Assembly (NCBI GenBank): GCA_036402215.1
Contig: DASWTI010000179.1
Span: 1 to 29,354, forward strand
Origin: DASXTS01 sp036402215
GTDB lineage: Bacteria > Actinomycetota > Actinomycetes > Mycobacteriales > Pseudonocardiaceae
Direction of reading: 5' to 3'
DNA: 29,354 nucleotides
The translations under genes were made by a program, and so were the position numbers. Under the pieces are notes generated by a model. The model ran no database searches, was not told the origin of the DNA, and worked only from the letters and a program-made list of their open reading frames with translations. Below, in pieces: positions 1 through 7,170 of the stretch. The first letter of the stretch is position 1. Each line of letters begins with the position of its first letter.

Positions 1-180
1 GACGGCACGGCGGCCGGCGACGCGTTCACGGCGGCGCTCGTGGTGGCCCTGCTGCGCGGTGACCCGGACGCCGGCGCGCTGCGGTTCGCGTGCGCCGCGG
101 GGGCGCTCACCGCCTCCCGGCCGGGGGCGCAGCCGTCGCTCCCCACCGCGGCGGAGGTGGCGGCAGTATGGGCCGGGTGA
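1..180 (+). CDS. PfkB/ribokinase-family sugar kinase, C-terminal fragment
   Basis: The window opens inside this gene; only the last 59 codons are present, ending in TGA at 178-180. The fragment begins DGTAAGDAFTAAL, which matches the second PfkB signature: AAGDAF carries the catalytic-base Asp and the anion-hole glycines of ribokinase and related kinases. The segment after it (about 45 residues rich in Ala and Gly) fits the terminal helices of the fold. The family phosphorylates ribose, adenosine or similar sugars with ATP. Its end overlaps the start of a nucleoside hydrolase, so a ribokinase role in salvaging ribose freed from nucleosides is likely, but the substrate-binding half is outside the window and the exact sugar cannot be read. 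Confidence 0.85.
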   Translation, partial: DGTAAGDAFTAALVVALLRGDPDAGALRFACAAGALTASRPGAQPSLPTAAEVAAVWAG

Positions 181-1112
181 TCCCCCTCGTGATCGACACC
201 GACCCGGGCGTGGACGACGCCGTGGCGCTGCTCACCGCGCTGGGCAGCCCGGAGGCCGAGCTGCTGGCGGTCACCACGGTGTTCGGCAACGTGGACCTGG
301 CCACCACCACGGTGAACGCCGGCCGACTGCTGGCGCTCGGCGGACGCCCCGACGTGCCGGTGGGCATGGGCGCGGACCGGCCGCTGGTGCACCCCCAGCC
401 GTACCGCGCGGCCGAGTGGCACGGCGACGACGGCCTCGGCGGGTACGCGGGCACGCTGCCGCCACCGGCCGCGCCGGTCGACCCCCGGGGCGCCGTTGGC
501 CTGCTCGCCGACGTGCTGCGCACCGCACCGGAGCCGGTGACGATCGCCGCGGTGGGACCGTTGACGAACATCGCGCTGCTGCTGGCCGTGCACCCGGAGC
601 TGGCGCCGCGGATCGGGCGGCTGGTGGTGATGGGCGGCGCGCTGAGCGGCGGCAACACCACCCCGGCGGCGGAGTTCAACATCTGGAGCGACCCGGAGGC
701 GGCGCGCCGGGTGCTCGTCGAGGAGCGGGTGCCGACCACGCTGGTGCCACTGGACCTGACCACGCGGAGCTGGGTGGACGTGGCCTGGCTGGACACCCTG
801 GCCGCCGCCGGGCCGCGCGGCGCCACGCTGGCCTCGGTGATCGAGCACTACCGGGCGCGCTACCGGACCACGTACGGCCGCGACGGCGTCGTGCTGCACG
901 ACGCGATCGCCGTGCTGGAGGCCGTCGTGCCCGGCATCCTGCGGACCACGCCGCTGCCGCTGGAAGTGGCCTGCGACCACGGCCCGGCCCGCGGCGCCGT
1001 GCTGGCCGACCGGTCACCCCCGGCCGACGCCGCGCGACTGGTGGACGTCGCGCTGGACGCCGACCTGGACACTGTGCGCGCCGAGGTCCTGCGCCGCATC
1101 ACCGCAGCCTGA
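168..1112 (+). CDS. Inosine/uridine-preferring nucleoside hydrolase
   Basis: This is a 314-aa cytosolic enzyme of the IUNH family, which hydrolyses the N-glycosidic bond of ribonucleosides to free base and ribose. The family fingerprint DTDPGVDDA sits at residues 10-18 and supplies the calcium-binding and catalytic aspartates. VVMGGALSGGN and AEFNIWSDPEAA in mid-protein and VVLHDAIAV near the C-terminus are the other conserved active-site blocks. ATG 168 is chosen because GGAGGTGG lies 8 nt upstream and MGRVIPLVIDTDPG is a standard family N-terminus; the frame stays open further upstream but inside the kinase gene. The ATG overlaps the 3' end of the kinase gene by 13 nt, so the two are probably translationally coupled: hydrolase frees ribose, kinase traps it. 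Base preference cannot be told. Confidence 0.95.
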   Translation: MGRVIPLVIDTDPGVDDAVALLTALGSPEAELLAVTTVFGNVDLATTTVNAGRLLALGGRPDVPVGMGADRPLVHPQPYRAAEWHGDDGLGGYAGTLPPPAAPVDPRGAVGLLADVLRTAPEPVTIAAVGPLTNIALLLAVHPELAPRIGRLVVMGGALSGGNTTPAAEFNIWSDPEAARRVLVEERVPTTLVPLDLTTRSWVDVAWLDTLAAAGPRGATLASVIEHYRARYRTTYGRDGVVLHDAIAVLEAVVPGILRTTPLPLEVACDHGPARGAVLADRSPPADAARLVDVALDADLDTVRAEVLRRITAA

Positions 1113-1155
1113 CAACTCACCCGGTCGTGACCACCGAGCGTGACCGGAACCGCCC

Positions 1156-1161
1156 TACGCT
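1156..1161 (+). promoter_or_regulatory. Possible -10 element (TACGCT) for a leaderless prepilin peptidase transcript
   Basis: TACGCT fits the actinobacterial TANNNT -10 pattern and ends 6 nt before the ATG at 1168. No Shine-Dalgarno sequence is present in front of that ATG. This spacing is what a leaderless mRNA would show. No convincing -35 box is visible, so the call rests on position and hexamer only. Confidence 0.4.
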
Positions 1162-1167
1162 GCCGTC

Positions 1168-1872
1168 ATGGACCTGGTCTGGGCGGTCACCGGCGCCGTG
1201 CTGGGCCTGGTCGCCGGCGCGGCCCTCCGCGGCCCCGCCCACCGCCTGTCGGTGGCGTCCGGCACGCCGTGGCGCACCGCGTGCCCCGCGTGCGGGCGGC
1301 CGTACCCCGGCCCGCTGACGCCGCGCTGCGCCGGCTGCGGCGACCGGCCGCTGCCGATGTTCGTGGTGGAACTGGCGACTGCCGCCACGCTCGCCCTGGT
1401 GCTCGGCCGCCTGGCCGGCCGGTGGGAGGTCGCCGCCTTCGCCGTCCTGGCCGTCCTCGGCGTGCTCCTGTCCGTCGTGGACCTGACCGTCCGCCGCCTG
1501 CCGGATCGCGTGACCCTGCCCGCCTACCCGCTGGTGTTCGGCCTGCTGACCGTGGCCGCCGTGGCCGGGGACGATCCAGGGGCGCTGCTCCGGTCCGCTC
1601 TGGGCGGCCTGGTCCTGGCCGCGGCGTACCTGGCGCTGGCGCTGCTCCGCCCGGGCCACCTCGGCGGCGGGGACGTCAAGCTGGCGGGCCTGCTCGGCCT
1701 CGCCCTCGGCTGGCTCGGGTGGCACGCCCTGCTGTGGGGCACCACGCTGGCGTTCGTCCTGTTCGCGCTGGTCGGCCTGGCACTCCTCGCCACCCGCCGC
1801 ATCACCGCGCGCAGCCACCTTCCCTTCGGGCCCTTCATGCTGGCCGCCACCCTCCTCACCGTCCTCCTGTGA
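1168..1872 (+). CDS. Type IV prepilin peptidase (A24 family)
   Basis: This is a 234-aa polytopic membrane protein, mostly hydrophobic, with about six or seven segments. It is a GxGD-type aspartyl protease that cleaves the leader of type IV pilin-like or Tad/Flp-like prepilins. The two expected catalytic aspartates appear in SVVDLTVRRLPD (around residue 95) and in GGGDVKL (around 168-174). A four-cysteine motif, CPACGRPYP followed by CAGCG (residues 34-57), matches the zinc-binding loop of the full-length enzymes with N-methylation activity, although the first domain is shortened. No pilin or assembly ATPase gene lies nearby, so it probably serves substrates encoded elsewhere. ATG 1168 has no ribosome site and may be read leaderless. 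It converges on the methyltransferase ending at 1911. Confidence 0.92.
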   Translation: MDLVWAVTGAVLGLVAGAALRGPAHRLSVASGTPWRTACPACGRPYPGPLTPRCAGCGDRPLPMFVVELATAATLALVLGRLAGRWEVAAFAVLAVLGVLLSVVDLTVRRLPDRVTLPAYPLVFGLLTVAAVAGDDPGALLRSALGGLVLAAAYLALALLRPGHLGGGDVKLAGLLGLALGWLGWHALLWGTTLAFVLFALVGLALLATRRITARSHLPFGPFMLAATLLTVLL

Positions 1873-1910
1873 CCGGCACCCGCCGCGCCGCCGGTGGCCA
1901 CGGCCGGCCG

Positions 1911-3104
1911 TCAGGTGCGTTCGGCGTGGCAGAGGAACGCGGTGGGGGTGCGGCCGATGCGGGTGAGCACCACGGTGAGTGAGGCGTCACCCCGCAGCTT
2001 GAGGCGGGTGCGCAGGGCGTTGGGGTCGACGTCGAGGCCGCGGACCAGGATCTCGGCGGCGCCGGCGTGGTGCCGGTGGAGGGCGGCGCGCAGGGACTTC
2101 TCGGTGTAGTGACCGTGCTCGAGCACGCGGAAGGCGCGGATGCCCGGCGGCGGCGCGTCGCCGGTGAGGTAGGCGATGCGCTCGTCCAGCATGCCGAGGC
2201 CGTGCCGCGCCCCGTAGTGGCGCACCAGGCCGGCCCGCACCACGGCACCGTCCGGGTTCACCAGCCACTCCCCCGGCGGCCGCACCGGGCAGTCGTCGGG
2301 CTCCGCGTCGGTCACCATCCAGGCGCCGCCGTCGCCGCTCAGCACGGTGGCGCGGCGCCCCGCCGTGGCCAGCTCCGCGGACCACAGGCAGGCCTCCCGC
2401 ACGTCACCGTCCAGGGACACGAGCTCGACCTCGGCGGCCCACGGCACCAGCGCGAAGTCCAGGCCCGGCGCCGACTTCACCACCAACGGTCGTCCATTGT
2501 GGACGGTCACCAGATGGTCGAGCCGCGGCGCCAGGTCGGACGGCCGCCAGGTCCGCCGGCCGTGCGTGTCGCGGCGCGCCGGGTCGGCGTACACGACGGC
2601 GCCACGGCTGACCACGGAGAGCGCGTCGGCGCGGACCACGGCGGCGGAGCCCCGGTGCCGCGCGGCGGTGACCCGCAGGTTGTGCCGCGCCATCGCCAGC
2701 CGCACCGGGTCGAGGTCGGAGCCGAGCGCGTCCAGTCCGGCCGCCGCGAACGCGTCCAGGTCCGAGCCCACCGAGCACGTCACGTCGTGCACCGCGCCGG
2801 CGCCGAGGCGCGCCAGCCGGGCCGCCCGGTGCGCCGCGACCACGGACGCACTCGCCTGCTGCACGGCCTCGTCGGTGAACAACCAGCCGGCGGCCGCCGC
2901 GATCCGCCCGGCGGCCCGCCGCCGCAGCACTGCCGTCTCCAGCACCGCCGCCGCGCGCTCCGCCCCCACCAGCCCCCGGACCGAGGCCACGTCCGCCAGC
3001 CGCGAGGCCGCCGTCAGCGGCAGCTCGGCCGCCGCCGCCAGCGCCGCCGCCCCGCCCGCCGACCCGAGGAACTCCACGTCCCCCACCGTGAACCCGTACC
3101 CCAC
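1911..3104 (-). CDS. Class I SAM-dependent methyltransferase with C-terminal THUMP-like domain
   Basis: This 397-aa protein has a Rossmann methyltransferase core: VHDVTCSVGSDLDAF (about 105-119) resembles motif I, GSDLDPVRLAMARHN (128-142) motif II, and VYADPARRD (171-179) the DPPR-like motif IV found in nucleic-acid methyltransferases. The C-terminal 70-80 residues (YTEKSLRAALHRHHAG through LKLRGD) resemble the THUMP-like domain of this actinobacterial family. An RNA substrate is inferred from the family and is not proven. The frame remains open far upstream, but GTG 3104 is preferred because GGAGG lies 5 nt in front and MGYGFTVGDVEFL is a natural N-terminus; residues upstream of it have no family character. 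It converges on the prepilin peptidase with a 38-nt gap. Confidence 0.85.
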   Translation of the reverse strand: MGYGFTVGDVEFLGSAGGAAALAAAAELPLTAASRLADVASVRGLVGAERAAAVLETAVLRRRAAGRIAAAAGWLFTDEAVQQASASVVAAHRAARLARLGAGAVHDVTCSVGSDLDAFAAAGLDALGSDLDPVRLAMARHNLRVTAARHRGSAAVVRADALSVVSRGAVVYADPARRDTHGRRTWRPSDLAPRLDHLVTVHNGRPLVVKSAPGLDFALVPWAAEVELVSLDGDVREACLWSAELATAGRRATVLSGDGGAWMVTDAEPDDCPVRPPGEWLVNPDGAVVRAGLVRHYGARHGLGMLDERIAYLTGDAPPPGIRAFRVLEHGHYTEKSLRAALHRHHAGAAEILVRGLDVDPNALRTRLKLRGDASLTVVLTRIGRTPTAFLCHAERT

Positions 3105-3828
3105 CTCGACCTCCGCCGTCCCGAGCACGGCAGCGTACGTCGCGGGCGCCGCGGTACCCGCCTTGCCACCCCAGGAACGTCGACGCCCAGCCGGAACGAC
3201 CCGACAGCATGGCGTCATCACCGAGCGAAACGAATGATCCGCTCGGCTTCCGCAGAAACTCACCCAAAAGTGTCCACCACGACTATCGAGAACGCCCGCT
3301 CGACCAGACCGGCACCGTTCGGCGCAGCGTAACAATGTCCCATTGACAAGCCGCCGCGTTACGTACAGCAGCAACGACACTCGATCAGGCGTCCACGCAA
3401 TGGCATGAAAGACTCGCAAACGCGCACGGGAGTTACCATGAGCGCGATATTGCGGCCGCAAGCCGTCAGAAGCGCGCCGGAGGTAGTCACGCTCCCGAGG
3501 CCCCTCGGACGCGCTGAGCTGCGCCGACCAGGTGCGACGGGCGGACGGTGGCCGACCCGCAACAGTGGTCATGAGTTGATCATGGATTGCCGTTCGGCGT
3601 TCCGGATCGACCGCTCGACCCCAGAGCCGCCGGCTTCGCCGCCCGTGACGACAGGCACCGCTCGCCAATACCGTTGACGCGTCGGCGCGAAGCACCCGAA
3701 ACTCTTTGAGACAAAGGGAACGCCCCTCGACCGTGAGGCGGAAGAGGGGCGTTCGGACCTTCGCGAGCGGCACCGCAGTTCCAGCACGAACCGACGACCA
3801 GTACCGCCGCGAAGGAGTACGCGACACC
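3105..3828. other. Gene-poor stretch of lower GC
   Basis: This stretch of about 720 nt separates the THUMP-like methyltransferase from the small membrane protein. By hand count of five consecutive 60-nt lines (3181-3480), GC falls to 53-68%, against well over 70% in the flanking genes. Open frames exist on both strands but have poor third-position GC, no recognisable domain and no consistent start signal. The best is a plus-strand 79-codon frame from ATG 3438 with GGGAG 5 nt upstream, too weak to call. The right end carries a small CTTTG-AGA-CAAAG stem (3704-3716) and a strong inverted repeat listed separately. No tRNA or transposase was recognised. It may be the remnant of a lost gene or a long 5' regulatory region. 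Confidence 0.5.
3718..3754 (+). promoter_or_regulatory. Strong hairpin in the leader of the small membrane protein gene
   Basis: A perfect 11-bp inverted repeat, GAACGCCCCTC (3718-3728) and GAGGGGCGTTC (3744-3754), encloses a 15-nt loop. It ends 74 nt before the ATG at 3829. It could be a transcriptional attenuator, a structured leader, or a dyad operator bound by a repressor. No T-run follows, which does not exclude termination in actinobacteria. Which role applies cannot be decided from sequence. Confidence 0.55.
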
Positions 3829-4119
3829 ATGGACAACGTTCCACGGCCCGGCAGGCAGCGGCCGCCTGGCCAGAATGACCTGATCAGCGTCGACACGCCA
3901 GGCATCGCCCCCGGATCGGGCGGGGAGGGGGACGAACCGGTCACCGGCGGTGACCCGGGCTCGGCCGGATGGTGGGTCCGCGACTGGCCGACCGTCGCCC
4001 GGCTCGGGGTACTGGCCACCGTGCTGGCACTCGTCGGCGTCGGGGTGGCGCACACGCTGCCGCCGATCGACGTCCGGCTGCCCGGCGGCGGCGGAGTGCA
4101 CGTGCCGGCCGGTTCCTGA
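3829..4119 (+). CDS. Small single-pass membrane protein, function unknown
   Basis: This 96-aa protein has no recognised family. Residues 1-48 are polar, rich in Pro, Gly and acidic residues and probably disordered. WPTVARLGVLATVLALVGVG (about 54-73) is one clear membrane segment. A short Pro/Gly tail of about 20 residues ending in PAGS follows. Flanking charges (Arg-Asp before the segment) leave orientation uncertain. ATG 3829 is preferred over upstream in-frame starts because GAAGGAG lies 11 nt before it and the residues upstream are Arg-rich and unlike a protein N-terminus. It stands alone between a low-GC stretch and a convergent operon. It may be a small envelope or regulatory peptide, but nothing in the sequence shows a function. 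Confidence 0.65.
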   Translation: MDNVPRPGRQRPPGQNDLISVDTPGIAPGSGGEGDEPVTGGDPGSAGWWVRDWPTVARLGVLATVLALVGVGVAHTLPPIDVRLPGGGGVHVPAGS

Positions 4120-4153
4120 GTGCCGGCCGTCAGAGCCCGCTGTGGGCGAGGGG

Positions 4154-5134
4154 CTACAGGCGGACGGGTGGCTCGGGCTTCGTGCCGGTGACGAGGACGT
4201 TGTAGAACGCCGAGCGCGGCACCACCCGGGACAGCAGCGTGTCGTCCAGCCAGGAGAGGCGCTGCCAGGAGCGGTAGGCGAACATCGCCCAGCGCATGCC
4301 GAGCCGTCCCGGGGGCACGGCGGCCTCGAAGGTGCGCACCGGCCAGCCGAACAGGGCGGCGGCCAGTTCCTCCGTCACCGCGCGGACGTCCACGAAGCCG
4401 GCGCCGAGCGCCGTGCCCTCCAGGGCGGCCGGGTCGAAGGTGTGCAGGTCGACCAGGGCCTCCAGGGCAGCCGCGCGGGAGGACTCGTCGAGCTCCGCCT
4501 GCGGCCGCCGCCAGGCGGACAGCGCCGGCAGCCTGGTGGCCCGCGTGGTGGCCCACCAGGTCGCCCGCCCCAGCCGCCGCGCGTACCAGTCCCCCACCTT
4601 CGTGGGCTCCCCGGCGAACACCATGCGGCCGCCCGGCTTCAGCACCCGCAGCACCTCGCGCATCGCGGCCGGCACGTCCGGGATGTGGTGCAGCACCGCG
4701 TGGCCCACCACCAGGTCGAACGTGTCGTCGTCGTACGGGATGCGCTCCGCGTCCGCCACCCGGCCGTCGACGTCCAGGCCGAGCGAGGCCGCGTTGCGCA
4801 GCGCCACCTGGACCATGCCGGGCGACAGGTCGGTCACCGAGCCGCGCTTGATCACCCCGCCCTGCATGAGGTTCAGCAGGAAGAACCCGGTGCCGCAGCC
4901 CAGCTCCAGCGCGTGGCCGTACGGCTCGGCGGGCACCCCGGCCACCCGGTGGAAGCGCCCGGTGGCGTAGTCGATGCAGCGCTCGTCGTAGGAGATCGAC
5001 CACTTGGAGTCGTAGCTGTCGGCCTCCCAGTCGTGGTAGAGGACGTTGGCCAGCTTGGGATCCCGGCGTGCGGCCTCGACCTCGGCGGCGGTGGCGTGGG
5101 GGTTGGGCGCCGGGTCCGGCGACGCGTCACTCAC
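4154..5134 (-). CDS. Class I SAM-dependent methyltransferase (UbiE/Methyltransf_11-like)
   Basis: This is a 326-aa cytosolic protein. Motif I is HALELGCGTGFF (about 74-85), followed by VTDLSPGMVQVA (motif post-I), DDDTFDLVVGHAVLHHIPD (motif II region) and LRVLKPGGRMVFAGEP (motif III), the full set of a Methyltransf_11 fold. The N-terminal 70 residues include WEADSYDSKWSISYDERC, often seen in this actinobacterial family. The C-terminal 100 residues are probably the substrate lid. A small-molecule substrate (quinone, lipid or metabolite) is likely but not readable. The GTG start at 5134 lies inside the end of the enoyl-CoA hydratase gene (8-nt overlap, GTGAGTGA), so translation should be coupled to it. 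It converges with the small membrane protein gene. Confidence 0.88.
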   Translation of the reverse strand: MSDASPDPAPNPHATAAEVEAARRDPKLANVLYHDWEADSYDSKWSISYDERCIDYATGRFHRVAGVPAEPYGHALELGCGTGFFLLNLMQGGVIKRGSVTDLSPGMVQVALRNAASLGLDVDGRVADAERIPYDDDTFDLVVGHAVLHHIPDVPAAMREVLRVLKPGGRMVFAGEPTKVGDWYARRLGRATWWATTRATRLPALSAWRRPQAELDESSRAAALEALVDLHTFDPAALEGTALGAGFVDVRAVTEELAAALFGWPVRTFEAAVPPGRLGMRWAMFAYRSWQRLSWLDDTLLSRVVPRSAFYNVLVTGTKPEPPVRL

Positions 5135-5906
5135 CGGTGAAGACCGCCTTGCCCGGACCGCTCTCCATGAACGACTTCATGCCGATCCGCGCGTCCTCGG
5201 TGGCGAACATGCCGGTGAACAGGTGGCTCTCCAGGCGCAGCCCGTTGGCCAGGTCCATGTCCAGGCCGCCGTCGACGGCCGCCTTGGCCGCGGCGAGCGC
5301 GCGGGCCGGTCCGGCGGCGAACTGCGCGGCCCAGCGGTGCGCGGCGGCGTACACGTCGTCGGGCGCCACGACCTCGTCCACCATGCCGATCGCCAGCGCC
5401 TCCTCGGCGCCGACGAAGCGGCCGGTGAAGATCAGGTCCTTGGCCCGCGCCGGGCCGATCAGCCGGGCCAGCCGCTGCGTGCCGCCGGCGCCGGGGATGA
5501 GGCCGAGCAGGATCTCCGGCTGGCCGACCTTGGCGTTGTCACCGGCGATCCGCCGGTCGCAGGAGAGCGCCAGCTCGTACCCGCCACCCAGGGCGTAGCC
5601 GGTGATCGCCGCGACCGTCGGCTTCGGGATGGCGGCGACGGCGCTCAACGACGACGACAGGCCCTCGGCACGCGCCGCCATGTCGCCGTACGACATGGTG
5701 GAGAACTCCTTGACGTCGGCGCCGGCCGCGAACACCTTCTCGCCGCCGTACACGATCACCGCCCGCACGTCGGCGCGCGCCGTGGCCTCGCCGGCCGCCG
5801 CCCGCAGCTCCTCCTGCACGTCCTTGTTCAGCACGTTCATCGGAGGGCGGTTCACCCTGATGGTCGCGATGCCGCCGTCCACCTCGAAGCTGACGTACTC
5901 AGTCAC
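5127..5906 (-). CDS. Enoyl-CoA hydratase (crotonase family)
   Basis: This 259-aa protein has the usual length of a crotonase-fold hydratase, which adds water to trans-2-enoyl-CoA in fatty-acid beta-oxidation. FAAGADVKEF (about 59-68) and GYALGGGYELALSCD (about 102-116) form the oxyanion hole. Both catalytic glutamates are present, one in GGGYELA and one in GQPEILLGLIPGAGGTQRL, so genuine hydratase activity is expected rather than one of the many divergent crotonase functions. The C-terminal FMESGPGKAVFTG is typical. The GTG start at 5906 has no clear ribosome site, but TAGCCT lies 7 nt upstream, suggesting its own leaderless promoter. It sits 10 nt after the ATPase gene and overlaps the following methyltransferase gene. 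Confidence 0.95.
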   Translation of the reverse strand: MTEYVSFEVDGGIATIRVNRPPMNVLNKDVQEELRAAAGEATARADVRAVIVYGGEKVFAAGADVKEFSTMSYGDMAARAEGLSSSLSAVAAIPKPTVAAITGYALGGGYELALSCDRRIAGDNAKVGQPEILLGLIPGAGGTQRLARLIGPARAKDLIFTGRFVGAEEALAIGMVDEVVAPDDVYAAAHRWAAQFAAGPARALAAAKAAVDGGLDMDLANGLRLESHLFTGMFATEDARIGMKSFMESGPGKAVFTGE

Positions 5907-5913
5907 GCCACGC

Positions 5914-5919
5914 AGGCTA
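5914..5919 (-). promoter_or_regulatory. Possible -10 element (TAGCCT) for the enoyl-CoA hydratase gene
   Basis: Read on the minus strand, TAGCCT fits TANNNT and ends 7 nt before the GTG start at 5906, the spacing of a leaderless transcript. Its first three bases are the TAG stop codon of the upstream ATPase gene. No -35 box was identified. Confidence 0.35.
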
Positions 5920-6750
5920 TCCGGCGAGCCCGGCGGCGGGTACGGCCCGCCGCGCGAAGTACCGGCCGTCGATCTGGTCGAGCACCAGCGGCTGGCCGAA
6001 CGTCACCGACAGGTTCTCGCTCGTGATCACGTCGGACAGCAGCCCCTGGGCGACGACGGCGCCCTCGCGGATCAGCAGCGCGTGCGTGAACCCCGGCGGA
6101 ATCTCCTCGACGTGGTGGGTGACCAGCACCATGGCCGGGGAGTCCGGGTCGAGCGCGAGCGCGCCCAGCCGGGCCACCAGGTCCTCGCGGCCGCCGAGGT
6201 CGAGGCCCGCCGCGGGCTCGTCGAGCAGCAGCAGCTCGGGGTCGGTCATCAGCGCCCGGGCGATCAGCACGCGCTTGCGCTCGCCCTCGGAGAGCGTGCC
6301 GAACTCCCGGTCCGCCAGGTGGGCCACGCCGAACGCCACGAGCAGCGCGTCGGCGCGGCCGGTGTCCATCGACTCGTAGGGCTCGCGCCAGCGGCCGAGC
6401 ACCGCGTACCCGGCGGACACCACGAGATCACGCACCCGCTCCTGGGCGGGCACCCGGCCGGCCAGCGCCGCCGAGCAGAACCCGATGCGCGGGCGCAGCT
6501 CGAACACGTCGGTGCGCCCGAGGCGTTCGCCGAGCACCTCGACGACGCCGCTGCTGGGGTGCAGCTCGGCGCCGGCCAGGCGCAGCAACGTCGTCTTGCC
6601 GGCGCCGTTCGGCCCCAGCACCACCCAGCGCTCGTCCAGCTCGACCCGCCAGTCGATCGACCGGACCAGGTCGGCGGTTCCCCGGCGTACCCCGACGTCG
6701 CTCATGGCCACGACGAGGTCCGCGTCCGATATCGGCCATGGCTCGTTCAC
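5917..6750 (-). CDS. ABC-type ATPase, stand-alone nucleotide-binding domain
   Basis: This 277-aa protein has a single nucleotide-binding domain: Walker A GPNGAGKTT (46-54), signature LSEGERKRV, Walker B LLLLDEPAAGLD, and the switch histidine in VTHHVEEI. The usual Q-loop glutamine is not evident; the equivalent stretch reads IGFCSAALAGRVP, as in some soluble ABC proteins of this type. No permease gene is adjacent, so it may pair with a membrane protein elsewhere or act without one. GTG 6750 is chosen over ATG 6705 because the first beta-strand (DLVVAMSDVGVRRG) would be cut by the later start. No ribosome site is seen; AACAAT ends 7 nt upstream, suggesting leaderless expression. It heads a three-gene minus-strand unit and is divergent from the T7SS-like cassette. 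Confidence 0.88.
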   Translation of the reverse strand: MNEPWPISDADLVVAMSDVGVRRGTADLVRSIDWRVELDERWVVLGPNGAGKTTLLRLAGAELHPSSGVVEVLGERLGRTDVFELRPRIGFCSAALAGRVPAQERVRDLVVSAGYAVLGRWREPYESMDTGRADALLVAFGVAHLADREFGTLSEGERKRVLIARALMTDPELLLLDEPAAGLDLGGREDLVARLGALALDPDSPAMVLVTHHVEEIPPGFTHALLIREGAVVAQGLLSDVITSENLSVTFGQPLVLDQIDGRYFARRAVPAAGLAG

Positions 6751-6757
6751 GGCGGCT

Positions 6758-6763
6758 ATTGTT
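6758..6763 (-). promoter_or_regulatory. Possible -10 element (AACAAT) for the ABC ATPase gene
   Basis: On the minus strand AACAAT matches TATAAT at four of six positions and ends 7 nt before the GTG at 6750, where no Shine-Dalgarno is present. This supports a leaderless start but is weak on its own. Confidence 0.3.
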
Positions 6764-6858
6764 CCCGCGCCCGGCGAAACCCGCCGGGATCGGCGCGCGT
6801 CAGTCGGTGAAGATGTGACACCGCGCGCCGGGGAGCGCGCCGGGACGAGAGGGTGGTC

Positions 6859-7170
6859 GTGTCCGGGTACGAGGCGAACCTGCCGTACATGGCGAGCAAG
6901 ATCGGGGAGCTCAGAGGCCTCTCGGACAGCGTGGGCAACATCGCCACGGCGCTGTTCGGGTGCGGCGCCGGCGACCTCGGTCCCGGGGACATCAGCGGCG
7001 CCGTCCGCGAGCTCGGCGAGCAGTGGGAGTTCGGGCTGAAGGAGATGGGCGAGCGCATCGGCCGGATGGCGGAGAGCGTGAGCGGCGCGATGGACAACTA
7101 CCAGGCGGTCGAGGACGCGGCGCGGGACGCGTTCACCCGGCCCTACGACGGGTACGGGGGCCGGACGTGA
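6859..7170 (+). CDS. Small T7SS-type substrate (EspC/WXG100-like)
   Basis: This 103-aa, all-helical protein has the size and pattern of EspC/WXG100-family exported proteins. A first helix (residues about 7-35) is followed by a Gly-rich turn (GCGAGDLGPGD), then a long amphipathic helix starting at ELGEQWEFGLKEMGERIG, where WEFG sits at the WxG-like hinge. The C-terminus ends in a loose Tyr/Gly tail. Such proteins form helical hairpins, often dimers, and are exported by ESX/type VII machines. GTG 6859 is preferred over GTG 6853 because GAGAGGG lies 5 nt before it. Its TGA overlaps the GTG of the next gene (GTGA), so the pair is translationally coupled, as is common for T7SS substrate pairs. No ESX core component is in the window. 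Confidence 0.72.
   Translation: MSGYEANLPYMASKIGELRGLSDSVGNIATALFGCGAGDLGPGDISGAVRELGEQWEFGLKEMGERIGRMAESVSGAMDNYQAVEDAARDAFTRPYDGYGGRT

Noticed and set aside
1120..1146. CCGGTC/GACCGG inverted repeat after the nucleoside hydrolase gene as a terminator
   Set aside because: Only 6 bp with a 15-nt loop, a level expected by chance in sequence this GC-rich.
3438..3677. 79-codon plus-strand frame with GGGAG before ATG
   Set aside because: Codon use is unlike the neighbours, the product is Arg/Pro-rich without a recognisable fold, and nothing in context supports it.
3105..5003. Extension of the THUMP-like methyltransferase frame upstream to about 1030 residues
   Set aside because: The extra part runs through the low-GC stretch and antisense to other genes, has no family character, and a good ribosome site marks GTG 3104.
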